From Oceanobacillus arenosus (GTDB lineage: Bacteria > Bacillota > Bacilli > Bacillales > Amphibacillaceae), in assembly GCF_003369575.1 (NCBI RefSeq), contig NZ_PIOC01000017.1, positions 62,001 through 126,000 of the forward strand: a DNA stretch of 64,000 bases. Direction: 5' to 3'. Made by a program: the position numbers and the translations under genes. The notes under the pieces are model-generated. The model ran no database searches, was not told the origin of the DNA, and saw only the letters and a list, made by a program, of their open reading frames with translations. The first letter of the stretch is position 1; each line of letters opens with the position of its first letter. Below, in pieces: positions 8,459 to 16,862 of this stretch.

Positions 8459-8599
8459 GTGAACAGCAAAAATGATAACTGGAGTAAAAAACGAGTGAAT
8501 ACAAGTGTGGATCCTCAAGGTTTATCAGAGGATGAAGCGACACAAGAGCCTAAATCACAACTTGAACAGCGAGCAAAGAAGAAAAATACAAGGATTTAG
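8459..8599 (+). CDS. Small charged hypothetical protein, 46 residues
   Basis: GTG start at 8459 with GGAGG (8446-8450) 8 nt upstream, stop TAG at 8597. The 46 residues are hydrophilic and rich in Lys, Asn, Glu and Gln, with no hydrophobic segment (central part DPQGLSEDEATQEPKSQ). Composition is like small, probably disordered sporulation or stress proteins of Bacillaceae, but I cannot name a family. An in-frame ATG at 8444 is less likely because it overlaps the ribosome binding site. Confidence 0.6.
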   Translation: MNSKNDNWSKKRVNTSVDPQGLSEDEATQEPKSQLEQRAKKKNTRI

Positions 8600-8631
8600 C
8601 GGATCAGTAATTAAATGGTAAATGATTACTA

Positions 8632-8660
8632 TTGCATTATTTAGTGTTAGGGTGTAGTAT
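8632..8660 (+). promoter_or_regulatory. Candidate sigma-A promoter for the RNA at 8667-8904
   Basis: TTGCAT (8632-8637), a 17-nt spacer, and TAGTAT (8655-8660). The -10 is a weak match. A transcript from about 8667 to the terminator at 8904 would be about 240 nt. Confidence 0.4.
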
Positions 8661-8666
8661 AAATCT

Positions 8667-8904
8667 ACAAGCTACGATGTACGTATTTAATTAAGTTTTA
8701 ACCTCTAATGATTGGATAGGGAGTTTTACATCGGAATTGGAATGTCGGGCCGCCAAAGCAGCGGAAGACAAGAAGGTTTCTGCGAACACCCACTTTGCGA
8801 AGTGGTGGTTTAAAACTTTTTATTAGCATAATACGGCACCTGTGGCCTGTACTACATATATATAATTTAAACCAGCTTCTATATTGCATAGAAGCTGGTT
8901 TTTT
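8667..8904 (+). ncRNA. Structured non-coding RNA candidate, possibly 6S RNA
   Basis: A gap with no convincing reading frame but much local pairing: GAGTTTTA (about 8730) with TAAAACTT (about 8813), CTAAT (about 8703) with ATTAG (about 8822), a CCGC/GCGG hairpin, and CCACTT-TGCG-AAGTGG near 8790-8805. It ends at a strong terminator (8871-8904). A long, interrupted rod with end-to-end pairing and a length near 200-240 nt is what 6S RNA shows, and parts of the 3' half look familiar to me as Firmicutes 6S. I could not test it against a covariance model. Another small RNA or leader is possible. Confidence 0.45.
8871..8904 (+). terminator. Intrinsic terminator of the RNA candidate
   Basis: ACCAGCTTCTA (8871-8881) pairs perfectly with TAGAAGCTGGT (8889-8899), with a 7-nt loop and a T run of six to 8904. 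No coding frame ends just before it, so it supports a non-coding transcript. Confidence 0.9.
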
Positions 8905-9229
8905 GCATTATTTAGTCATTAGCTTAATTGTTGAGTGGGATTATTGGTTAGGTGATTTAACAGTAGTTTAATTCCTAGTAACATGATAATATTAATCTAT
9001 TTAAAGGCATTGACTGTAAGTTTGTGGATGTATACGGATTGTTTTCCATAGCTGTTTTTATTTTGGCAATCATTAGGATGGAATACTTGCTATTTCAATA
9101 TATGAAGAAATGAGAGGAATAACGAAATATAGAGAATTTATCCCGCATATAACAGAATGAAGTTTTACTTTATAAAGAGAAAAATTGCACAGGATTGTTA
9201 TAACTTTGTAAAATGACGATGTGTTTATG
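8905..9229. other. AT-rich gap without a supported gene
   Basis: Very AT-rich DNA between the terminator and the promoter of the next operon. A short frame near 9022-9111 would encode a hydrophobic peptide of about 30 residues (VDVYGLFSIAVFILAIIR), but there is no ribosome binding site or promoter, so I do not call it. Confidence 0.5.
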
Positions 9230-9258
9230 TTGATATTTTTAAAGAGGTTTATTAAAAT
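9230..9258 (+). promoter_or_regulatory. Sigma-A promoter of the yxe-like operon
   Basis: TTGATA (9230-9235), 17-nt spacer, TAAAAT (9253-9258): five of six matches to each consensus box. Transcription would start near 9265, about 50 nt before the first gene. By analogy with B. subtilis sulfur genes, CymR or CodY control is likely, but I did not identify a clear operator. Confidence 0.75.
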
Positions 9259-9316
9259 TTAGTAATTAAGTAGGAATAAACTTAGGAAAACAAAATTAAG
9301 TAGTTGGGGTGGAAGT

Positions 9317-10681
9317 ATGGGATCACATGTTGTTGATTTACGAATGCTGCAAAATAATTTTAGTACGGGAGAAATGCGTTCTATATGGAATGATGAAAAT
9401 AGATTACAAAAAATTCTCGATGCAGAATCTGCGCTTGCTTTAGCTCAAAGTGAACTAAATATTATACCAAAAGAGGCTGGGAAAGTTATACATAATGCTG
9501 CTAAGATGGAAAACTTCGATATTGATAACCTTGCTGACGAAGCGGTTAAGCTGAAGCATTCCTTAATGGCGACAATTAATCAATTACAAGAACTATCTGG
9601 TGATTATGGAGAATACGTTCATTTTGGTGTGACGACCCAAGATATTACGGATACTGGAACGATTTTGCAATTAAAAGAAGCACATCAAATTTTGACTCGA
9701 GATATAAAAGAAGTTGCTCATTTATTAATCGGACTTGCAGAAAAATATAAAGACACACCGATGCCTGCCCGTACGCACGGAATGCAAGGATTACCAACGA
9801 CTTTCGGCTTTAAATTAGCGGTTGTCTTAAGTGAATTCGAACGTCATTTAGCAAGATTAACAGAAACAGAGAAAAGAGTCTTTACTGGCGTACTAGCTGG
9901 AGGAGTTGGTACTTATGCTGCTTTAGGAAGTATCGGACCGGTAGTGGAAAAAGAAGCATTAGACAAACTTGGACTACATACTGCCGACATCTGCTGGCAC
10001 TCCTCAAGGGATCGTGTTTCTGAATATGGATCAGTACTTGGATTAGTGAGTGGTTCATTAGGTAAACTCGGCAATGAATTCTACAATCTAATGCGAACAG
10101 AAATTAATGAAGTAGAAGAACCTTTTCAAGCTGGTAATGTTGGTTCGACTACGATGCCACATAAGCGAAATCCAGCTATGTTTGAAGGGATTGCTAGTTT
10201 AACAAAGCCGATTCTGCATAGTGTCGCATTGCTGCATGAATCTCTGGTAATGGAGCATGAAAGAGATGCAATGAGTTGGAGAAGTGAATGGGTGGCTTTA
10301 CCAGAGATTTGTCTATACTTATCTGCACAACTAAAAAGTACAATCGCTGTTTTGAAAGGTCTTGTAGTAAAACCGGAAAATATGATGCGGAATTTAAACT
10401 TACAAGGTGGATTGCTGCTTTCAGAAAGAATCATGTTTGCTCTATCTGAAGATATTGGTAAGCAAACCGCGCATCATCTCATATACGAATTATCAATGCA
10501 AGCATATGAACAAAATATTCCATTTAAAACGTTACTAATCAATGATAAAAATGTCAGGAAGGTTTTATCGGAAGAGCAGATTCATCATTTATTAGATCCA
10601 AGTGGCTATACTGGTTTAGCAGGAGAAAAGGTGATGGAAGTTATTGCATCTATTAAGAATGGCGGTTACTTAGATGAATAA
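9317..10681 (+). CDS. Aspartase/fumarase-superfamily lyase, candidate S-(2-succino)cysteine lyase
   Basis: This 454-residue enzyme belongs to the superfamily of adenylosuccinate lyase and carboxymuconate cycloisomerase, which eliminate fumarate or close analogues. It has the ARTHGMQGLPTTFG catalytic-His region near 150 and the signature loop GSTTMPHKRNP near 275; the usual form is GSSxMPxKxNP, so the second Ser is Thr. Annotation tools would probably call it PurB. Its place at the head of an operon with acetyltransferase, amino-acid importer, deacylase and MmgE/PrpD genes argues against purine synthesis. A lyase of this superfamily that splits S-(2-succino)cysteine to cysteine and fumarate has been described in other bacteria. 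The specific substrate is inference. Confidence 0.8.
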   Translation: MGSHVVDLRMLQNNFSTGEMRSIWNDENRLQKILDAESALALAQSELNIIPKEAGKVIHNAAKMENFDIDNLADEAVKLKHSLMATINQLQELSGDYGEYVHFGVTTQDITDTGTILQLKEAHQILTRDIKEVAHLLIGLAEKYKDTPMPARTHGMQGLPTTFGFKLAVVLSEFERHLARLTETEKRVFTGVLAGGVGTYAALGSIGPVVEKEALDKLGLHTADICWHSSRDRVSEYGSVLGLVSGSLGKLGNEFYNLMRTEINEVEEPFQAGNVGSTTMPHKRNPAMFEGIASLTKPILHSVALLHESLVMEHERDAMSWRSEWVALPEICLYLSAQLKSTIAVLKGLVVKPENMMRNLNLQGGLLLSERIMFALSEDIGKQTAHHLIYELSMQAYEQNIPFKTLLINDKNVRKVLSEEQIHHLLDPSGYTGLAGEKVMEVIASIKNGGYLDE

Positions 10682-11186
10682 TTTATCATTCTATCAAGCT
10701 ACAGAAGATAATATTCCAGAGTTATTGGATTTAACGTTAAGAGCATATGCACCAATTCGCGATTTAGGGATTCATTTTGCAGCAGCTACCGCAAATGAGG
10801 AATTAGTTAGGAAAAATATAAACGAAAATATTTGTTTTTATATGATGGATGGGGATAAAATTGTGGCCACAGCTTCCGTGCGTATGCCATGGGGAAATCA
10901 TCATGGCCCATATGAGGTGCCGCATATTTGGTGGGTTGCAGTGGATCCTGAATATAAGAATAATGGTTATGCATCGAAACTGCTGGATTATGTGGAGAAG
11001 GATTTTTTGACAGAAGTATTGCATTGTCCGTCTGTTAGTCTTGGCACTGCGAAGGAACATCCTTGGCTAGCGAATATGTACCTGAGACGGGGCTATCAAG
11101 TTGTAGGTGAAACGGATTTAGGGAAAGGGCATACCACCGTTTATTTTGAAAAACTATTGTTAGGAAAAAATTACAAACAAAGATAG
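10674..11186 (+). CDS. GNAT N-acetyltransferase (SnaB/YxeL-like)
   Basis: Gcn5-type acetyltransferase of 170 residues. The acetyl-CoA-binding strand-loop is VAVDPEYKNNGYASKLLDYVE, followed by a conserved C-terminal LGTAKEHPWLANMYLRRGYQ block. It overlaps the lyase gene by 8 bp. In the B. subtilis ytm and yxe sulfur operons such an enzyme N-acetylates S-modified cysteines before cleavage, and a partner M20 enzyme later removes the acetyl group. Both are present here, so the same role is likely. The substrate is inferred from context. Confidence 0.82.
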   Translation: MNNLSFYQATEDNIPELLDLTLRAYAPIRDLGIHFAAATANEELVRKNINENICFYMMDGDKIVATASVRMPWGNHHGPYEVPHIWWVAVDPEYKNNGYASKLLDYVEKDFLTEVLHCPSVSLGTAKEHPWLANMYLRRGYQVVGETDLGKGHTTVYFEKLLLGKNYKQR

Positions 11187-11230
11187 ATTGTTTGTTTGAT
11201 ACTTTGAGGAAAAAGGAAGGAATGAGAATA

Positions 11231-12034
11231 ATGAAGAAATTATCAGTTTTACTAATCGGTATTATTGCATTAATTATGCTAGCAGCATGTGGAGATACAA
11301 CGAATGAGGATGAAGCATCAAATGATAGTTCAGGAGAAACAGATGGAAAAGTATTGTATGCAGGTTCAACTTCGCAAAGTTATCCAAATAGCTATCAAGA
11401 AGATGGTAAGTTAGTTGGTTTCGACGTAGAAGTGCTAGAAAAAGTAGCGGAAAACCTAGGATATACTGTGGAATGGGTAAAAACAGACTTTGCGGGATTG
11501 ATGGGACAGCTGGAAACAGGAAGAATTGATACAGTGGCAAATGTTGTTGCCGTAACACCGGAAAGAGCAGAGAAATACCATTTCTCTGAACCATATGCAT
11601 ATGCAGGAGCAACAATTGTAACACATGAAGACAATGATTATACGAGCTTAGATCAATTTAAAGGAAAAACTGTTTCCGGTGTTCTAGGTTCAAATAATAT
11701 TAAAAACTTAGAGCAATTCGACCCGGAAATTTCGGCGAAAACATATGAGACCCGTGATGGCGCAATGAATGACGCAATTAATAAACGTGTAGATGGATAT
11801 GTGAATACGAAGTCTGCTTTAATTGCTGAAATTGAAAAGGGAGATTTACCATTAAAATTCGTAGGTGACCCGTTTGTGTATGAGGATACTGCTTTCCCAT
11901 TTGTTAAAGATGATGATGGGGAGAAATTAAGAGAAGAATTTAACAAAGAAATAGAGAAACTCCGTGAAGATGGAACACTAACAGAAATTTCCCAGAAGTA
12001 TTTTGCTGGGGAGGATATCACCGTCAAGAATTAG
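11231..12034 (+). CDS. Amino-acid ABC transporter substrate-binding lipoprotein (YxeM-like)
   Basis: Family-3 periplasmic-type binding protein for polar or sulfur amino acids. The signal peptide has a lipobox LAAC with lipidated Cys at residue 20, then a low-complexity acidic linker, then the two-lobe domain (VGFDVEVLEKVAENLGY, GLMGQLETGRIDTVAN, TPERAEKYHFSEPY). The start is placed at ATG 11231, about 10 nt after GGAAGG; ATG 11222 and the longer TTG frame from 11192 are less likely. It is followed by permease and ATPase genes of the same importer. Confidence 0.9.
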   Translation: MKKLSVLLIGIIALIMLAACGDTTNEDEASNDSSGETDGKVLYAGSTSQSYPNSYQEDGKLVGFDVEVLEKVAENLGYTVEWVKTDFAGLMGQLETGRIDTVANVVAVTPERAEKYHFSEPYAYAGATIVTHEDNDYTSLDQFKGKTVSGVLGSNNIKNLEQFDPEISAKTYETRDGAMNDAINKRVDGYVNTKSALIAEIEKGDLPLKFVGDPFVYEDTAFPFVKDDDGEKLREEFNKEIEKLREDGTLTEISQKYFAGEDITVKN

Positions 12035-12052
12035 TTCTATGGAGGATAGAAA

Positions 12053-12730
12053 ATGAATCTTAATTTAGATATAGGTTATTTAATTGATGTTATACCAACA
12101 TTATTGCCTTTCATACCGTTAACATTAATCTTGGCGATTGTGTCGATGATTATTGCAGTAATTGCTGGTTTAGTTCTAGCACTCATTTTGCGCTCGGACA
12201 TTCCTGTTTTAAAACAACTAGCAACAATATATGTATCGTTCTTTAGAGCAATCCCGACACTTGTTCAACTATTCCTAATTTACTATGGACTGCCACAAAT
12301 TTTCCCAGCACTAGCTGGGATGACAGCAATCGCTGCTGCAATCATTGGACTAAGTTTAAAGCAGGCTGCATATTTAGCGGAAATATTCCGTGCAGGACTC
12401 GGATCGGTTGATAAAGGGCAGGTAGAGGCATGTCTATCAGTTGGAATGACAAGGGCTCAGGCGTTTAGGAGAGTCGTATTACCACAAGCAACGAGAAATG
12501 CCATACCAGCAACAGGTAATATTTTTATCGGTTTAATTAAAGAAACATCGCTTGCATTTACATTGGGTGTTGTTGAATTATTTGCCCAAGGTAAGATTCT
12601 CGCTGCATCATCATTGCGATTTTTTGAAACTTATTTAGCTTTGGCGCTTATTTATTGGATCATGATTATTATCTATACATTTATTCAGCAAGCAATTGAA
12701 AGACGATTAGAGAAACCTTATCTATCGTAA
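12053..12730 (+). CDS. Amino-acid ABC transporter permease (YxeN-like)
   Basis: Membrane subunit of a polar amino-acid importer, 225 residues with about five membrane segments. The typical motif of the family is visible ([24 protein letters not shown]) and the ATPase-contacting EAA loop is [22 protein letters not shown]. It has its own GGAGG ribosome binding site and lies 18 bp after the binding protein gene. It would form a dimer in the membrane with the ATPase encoded next. Confidence 0.92.
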   Translation: MNLNLDIGYLIDVIPTLLPFIPLTLILAIVSMIIAVIAGLVLALILRSDIPVLKQLATIYVSFFRAIPTLVQLFLIYYGLPQIFPALAGMTAIAAAIIGLSLKQAAYLAEIFRAGLGSVDKGQVEACLSVGMTRAQAFRRVVLPQATRNAIPATGNIFIGLIKETSLAFTLGVVELFAQGKILAASSLRFFETYLALALIYWIMIIIYTFIQQAIERRLEKPYLS

Positions 12731-12743
12731 AGGGAGCATATCT

Positions 12744-13484
12744 ATGATTACTGTAAAAAATTTGAAAAAGCGATTTGGTAATAATGTTGTGTTGGATGGA
12801 ATTGATATTCACGTGAATGAGGGCGAGGTTCTCGCAATAATCGGTCCATCTGGTTCAGGGAAATCAACATTGCTTCGTTGTTTAAATTTATTAGAAAAGC
12901 CAGAGGAAGGAATCATTCAAATTGCTGGTACAAAAGTAGATGCAAGAAAAATGAATTCTAAAGCAATTTATCAACTCAGGCAACAAACAGCGATGGTATT
13001 CCAGCACTATAATTTATTTAAAAATAAAACGGCACTTGAGAATGTGACAGAATCACTTATCATAGCAAAGAAAATGAAGAAGTCAGAAGCAGAAAAAATC
13101 GGTAAGGAATTATTGGAGAAAGTTGGTTTGAAAGATAAATTCCATCAATACCCAGCAACATTATCTGGCGGACAACAGCAACGTGTAGGAATTGCACGTG
13201 CACTTGCCGTAAATCCTTCTGCGATTCTTTTTGATGAACCTACATCTGCATTAGATCCAGAGTGGGTTTCAGAGGTTTTACAAGTAATGAAAGAAATTGC
13301 CGAACAAAAGTCTACGATGATTATCGTTACACATGAAATGCAATTTGCAGAAGAAGTAGCAGATCGGGTCATTTTCATGGCGGATGGGAATATTGTAGAA
13401 GAAAACACTCCATATGAGATCTTTAACCGACCACAATCACCAAGAACACAACAATTCTTAAAGAAGATAGGGACAGGTGAATAA
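12744..13484 (+). CDS. Amino-acid ABC transporter ATP-binding protein (YxeO-like)
   Basis: ATPase subunit of the importer, 246 residues. Walker [10 protein letters not shown] (about 34-42), Q loop region VFQHYNLF, signature LSGGQQQR (about 138-145), Walker [12 protein letters not shown], switch His in VTHEM. The sequence is typical of PAAT-family ATPases such as TcyC/TcyN/YxeO. Start ATG 12744 follows AAAGGGAG. The next gene begins within or just after its stop, so coupling is tight. Confidence 0.93.
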   Translation: MITVKNLKKRFGNNVVLDGIDIHVNEGEVLAIIGPSGSGKSTLLRCLNLLEKPEEGIIQIAGTKVDARKMNSKAIYQLRQQTAMVFQHYNLFKNKTALENVTESLIIAKKMKKSEAEKIGKELLEKVGLKDKFHQYPATLSGGQQQRVGIARALAVNPSAILFDEPTSALDPEWVSEVLQVMKEIAEQKSTMIIVTHEMQFAEEVADRVIFMADGNIVEENTPYEIFNRPQSPRTQQFLKKIGTGE

Positions 13485-13488
13485 TGTT

Positions 13489-14631
13489 ATGTTTACATTA
13501 ACAGATGAAATGGAAAAGGATTTAATTCAGAAGCGAAGATATTTACATGAAAATCCAGAGCTTGCATTTGAGGAAGTGAATACAACCGCGAAGATAAAAG
13601 AATGGCTGCAGGACCATGATATTCCAGTTGTTTCCTTTAATTTGGAAACCGGTGTAATTGCGGAAATCGAGGGGGAACTAGATGGCCCAACAATTGCAAT
13701 ACGCGCGGATATTGATGCATTGCCGATAGCTGAAGCTACAGATGTACCATTTAAGTCGAAGACTGAAGGAAAAATGCATGCTTGTGGGCATGACTTCCAT
13801 ACGGTATCTATTTTGGGTACAGCCATTCTTCTAAACGAGCAAAAAGAGCAATTACGTGGAAAGGTAAGAATTATCTTCCAACCCGCAGAAGAAATTGCAC
13901 AAGGCGCAAAATATTTGGTTGATCATGGTGTATTGAAAGATGTTACAGCTATTTTTGGCATGCATAATAAGCCTGATTTGCCAGTTGGAACAATTGGTGT
14001 TAAATCAGAAGGGTTAATGGCAAGTGTGGACAAATTTGAGATTACGTTTAATGGTATTGGTGGGCATGCGGGAATTCCACATCATGCAATCGATCCAATC
14101 GTTATGGCAAGTCAGTATGTAAATGCGGTTCAATCGATTATCTCCCGAAGAATCGATTTATTCCATAATGCAGTTATTAGCATTACGAGCATTAATGGCG
14201 GGAACACATGGAATGTTATTCCTGATAAAGTCGTTCTTCAAGGAACGGTTCGTACGTTCCAGCCGGAAGCGCGCGATGCTATCCCTGGTTTAATGAAAAA
14301 GTTAGCAGAAACAACTGCAGACGGTAATGGAGGAACAGTCGATTTTAAATGGGATTCTTATTTGCCAGTTGTCAATAATGCTGCAGCATATGAGGATATT
14401 GTTCGTGCCTCCGTCGAGGATGCTGGATATCAAGCAGTAGATGCGGAAGCGAGTTCAGCTGGAGAGGATTTTGCTTATTACCAGAATTATATTCCTGGCT
14501 TCTTCGTATGGATGGGAGTAAACGGTCCAAAGGAATGGCATCATCCAGAATTTGATTTAAGTGAAAATGCGATTAAAGTTGCAGCTGAGTTCTTTGCAAC
14601 ATTAGCAGTAAAAGCTTTAGAAAATGAATAA
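13489..14631 (+). CDS. M20 amidohydrolase / N-deacetylase (SndB/YxeP-like)
   Basis: Zinc amidohydrolase of the M20D aminoacylase group, about 380 residues. Metal motifs: MHACGHDFHT near 95, PAEEIAQGAK near 130, a conserved H in MHNKPDLPVGTIG, and the late SSAGEDFAYY. The dimerisation insert begins around 180. In the B. subtilis yxe and ytm operons the matching enzyme removes the acetyl group put on by the GNAT partner. Start ATG 13489 follows GGTGA at good spacing; a GTG at 13477 overlapping the ATPase stop is the alternative. Confidence 0.87.
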   Translation: MFTLTDEMEKDLIQKRRYLHENPELAFEEVNTTAKIKEWLQDHDIPVVSFNLETGVIAEIEGELDGPTIAIRADIDALPIAEATDVPFKSKTEGKMHACGHDFHTVSILGTAILLNEQKEQLRGKVRIIFQPAEEIAQGAKYLVDHGVLKDVTAIFGMHNKPDLPVGTIGVKSEGLMASVDKFEITFNGIGGHAGIPHHAIDPIVMASQYVNAVQSIISRRIDLFHNAVISITSINGGNTWNVIPDKVVLQGTVRTFQPEARDAIPGLMKKLAETTADGNGGTVDFKWDSYLPVVNNAAAYEDIVRASVEDAGYQAVDAEASSAGEDFAYYQNYIPGFFVWMGVNGPKEWHHPEFDLSENAIKVAAEFFATLAVKALENE

Positions 14632-15979
14632 TGTTACAAATATATTGGTCGAGAAGATCTATTCGACTCAGAAGTTTGAAGATTTTAGCAGCTTAACTAA
14701 ACAGAATTTGAAAAATGGATTATTCGATTACATAATGTGCTGCCATATAACTGCTAACTATGATCCAAATTTCAAAAATATGTTGAATGCTCAAATCTAT
14801 TTTGGTGGAGATGGTAGTGTGCCGGTAATAGGGACTGGCGAACAAGCACACCCATACGATGCATGTTTATTAAATGGCTATTCTGCACATGCACTTGATT
14901 TGGATGATGTCCATTCGGAGATTCGCGGCCACCCCTCCGCAGTGATTTTAAGTTTATTACTAACGTTGGTCGACACTTCCAAAGCTTCGGAACGATTTTA
15001 TGAGGCATATTTAATTGGGATTGAAGTGATGACACGGATATCTAAATTATTAGGGAAAAGTCATTATGAAAAGGGATTTCATACGACAGCAACAGCTGGG
15101 TTATATGGCGCAGTAGCTGCAGGTGCATATTATCTAGCATTTTCAAAAGAGGAATGTAGTGCATCGATTGATTTATGTGTCTCACAGGTAAGTGGATCGA
15201 GAAGTCATTTTGGGACAATGATTAAACCGCTGCATGCTGGTTGGGCAGCACAGAAGGCGTGGCAAATACTTCATTTTACTACGAATCAGATCGTTGGCAG
15301 CAATAATACAATTGCTAATAATAATGGGTTATTGTCAATGTATGGAAAGAAGGATTCCAATCCAAGTTTACTGTACGATAACTGGGGTGATAGTTGGGCT
15401 GTTGATACTCCGGGCTTATGGTTTAAACTATACCCATGTTGCTCTGCTAATGCCCATCCAATTGATGCTACAAAGGAATTGATTGAGAAATACGCATTTG
15501 ATATAAAGAAAATAAAGTGTATTCAATTATATTTTCCGCAAAAAGGCGATGTTGCACTCGTTTATACGTCACCAAAAACTGGTGAAGAAGGAAGATTTAG
15601 TGCGGAATATTGTGTGGCATTATTGCTGCTTGGGGTAGAATTATCGATTGATTCATTTTCCGTAAAAACGATTCGAGAAGATGTCAAATCACTTATCGCT
15701 AAGATGAAGAGAGTATATGACCCAGCCATTCCTTTGGCAAAAGTAAGCTATCCAAAAGGTCGATATTGTATTGTTGAAATAGTATTAGCGGATGGACGAA
15801 CATATCAAGCGAGAACAGATATCCCAATAGGTTCCCCGGGAAAACCATTGAAGCTTGAAGACTTAACAATCAAGGCTAAGAATCTATTGAACAATGAATT
15901 TGATCGGTATATTACATTATTCCAACAGGATATTGTGCATATAGCAGATCTTATCTCATTGGTAGTTAAGAAAGTATAA
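14624..15979 (+). CDS. MmgE/PrpD family protein (YxeQ-like)
   Basis: Member of the MmgE/PrpD family, which includes 2-methylcitrate dehydratase, cis-aconitate decarboxylase and iminodisuccinate epimerase. Visible marks are LNGYSAHALDLDDVHSE near 85-101, the GIEVMTRI segment, SHFGTMIKPLHAGWAAQ near 195-211, and WFKLYPCCSANAHPIDA near 265-281. It starts 8 bp inside the end of the deacylase gene. In B. subtilis yxeQ ends the same operon. An epimerase of a succinyl-bearing substrate is a reasonable guess, since iminodisuccinate epimerase has this fold, but it is inference. The last codons lie inside a repeat palindrome. Confidence 0.83.
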   Translation: MNNVTNILVEKIYSTQKFEDFSSLTKQNLKNGLFDYIMCCHITANYDPNFKNMLNAQIYFGGDGSVPVIGTGEQAHPYDACLLNGYSAHALDLDDVHSEIRGHPSAVILSLLLTLVDTSKASERFYEAYLIGIEVMTRISKLLGKSHYEKGFHTTATAGLYGAVAAGAYYLAFSKEECSASIDLCVSQVSGSRSHFGTMIKPLHAGWAAQKAWQILHFTTNQIVGSNNTIANNNGLLSMYGKKDSNPSLLYDNWGDSWAVDTPGLWFKLYPCCSANAHPIDATKELIEKYAFDIKKIKCIQLYFPQKGDVALVYTSPKTGEEGRFSAEYCVALLLLGVELSIDSFSVKTIREDVKSLIAKMKRVYDPAIPLAKVSYPKGRYCIVEIVLADGRTYQARTDIPIGSPGKPLKLEDLTIKAKNLLNNEFDRYITLFQQDIVHIADLISLVVKKV

Positions 15980-16110
15980 ATCCTTTCTTAACTACATAGG
16001 TGGTCTACAGAATGTAGGTCAGTTCGGTGTTGCGATAGACGTCGCTCTTTAACCGAACTTCCCCGAAGGCTGTCACCGAAAAGCTTGGCTAAACCTTGTT
16101 TTCAAAGAAA
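15962..16110 (+). repeat. Dispersed repeat, copy 2, longest form
   Basis: Starts with a perfect 13-bp palindrome (GTAGTTAAGAAAG / CTTTCTTAACTAC, 15962-15995) that overlaps the 3' end of the MmgE/PrpD gene. Further hairpins follow: CTACA/TGTAG, and TTCGGT..GCGA/TCGC..ACCGAA. It ends with the shared tail TGTCACCGAAAAGCTTGG. It may serve as terminator or mRNA end, though the T run is short. The rest of the gap to 16302 is AT-rich and shows nothing. Confidence 0.7.
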
Positions 16111-16302
16111 TGGTAAATAAATAACGTTATTTATAGAATAGGAAGGAATAAAAATTTTTCTACTATATAAGTGGAGTTAAAGGTTGGAATAAATCTATTT
16201 TTATCGTGAAGTTATAACTAAATCCATCAAGAATAGATTTGAAATCGGTATTATAATTATCTGCAAATATAAGATACAATGACACCATAAAGGAGGGAGA
16301 AT

Positions 16303-16671
16303 ATGGATTTCCATTACGAGTCGATTGATCATATACAGTTAGCAGCTCCACATGGAAGTGAGGAACAGGCGCGTGAATTTTACAAAGATATACTAGGCTT
16401 TCAAGAAGTACAAAAACCAGCTTTACTACAGAAAAATGGTGGTGTTTGGTTTCGATTTGGATTTGTAGAGATTCATATTGGCATTGAGGAACCATTTAAC
16501 GCTGCTAGGAAAGCACATCCAGCATTTCGTGTTAAACATTTAGATGGAATGAAAGCATATTTAATTACAAAAAATGTAGCCTATACGGAAGATGATAGAC
16601 TTCCGGGTGCCAATCGATTTTACATTCATGATCCATTTGGAAATCGACTAGAATTCTTGGAATGGCAGTGA
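16303..16671 (+). CDS. VOC family (glyoxalase-fold) protein
   Basis: A 122-residue vicinal-oxygen-chelate protein. It begins with the typical DHIQLAAPHGSEEQAREFYKDILGF segment and ends with the metal-ligand motif FYIHDPFGNRLEFLEW. Such proteins bind a divalent metal and act as glyoxalase-like lyases, dioxygenases or antibiotic-binding proteins; which is not clear here. Ribosome binding site AAAGGAGGG is well spaced before ATG 16303. It stands alone between the yxe-like operon and xpt. Confidence 0.85.
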   Translation: MDFHYESIDHIQLAAPHGSEEQAREFYKDILGFQEVQKPALLQKNGGVWFRFGFVEIHIGIEEPFNAARKAHPAFRVKHLDGMKAYLITKNVAYTEDDRLPGANRFYIHDPFGNRLEFLEWQ

Positions 16672-16862
16672 GGTTATAATTAAAATAGATCTATTTCACA
16701 TTGCTTGTTGTTAGAGCTGACTATAGCTAGTAATAGAACCACACTTCACTTTTCGCTAGTTAATTACAACTGGACAAATACATATGCAATTTCAACTCTA
16801 AGGGGCATATAGTATGTTGACTTATCATAATTATTCGAATGGTTTTTTATTAATGCCAGATA

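Noticed and set aside
9022-9111. Hydrophobic peptide frame of about 30 residues
   Set aside because: No ribosome binding site or promoter; could be a decayed fragment but cannot be supported.
9317-10681. Annotating the lyase as purB of purine synthesis
   Set aside because: It lies in an amino-acid importer/deacylase operon, not among pur genes, and its signature loop differs. Kept as a superfamily member with an inferred succinocysteine role.
11274-11624. Long minus-strand frame opposite the binding-protein gene
   Set aside because: Low-complexity Leu/His/Pro-rich translation and no ribosome binding site; a shadow of the real gene.
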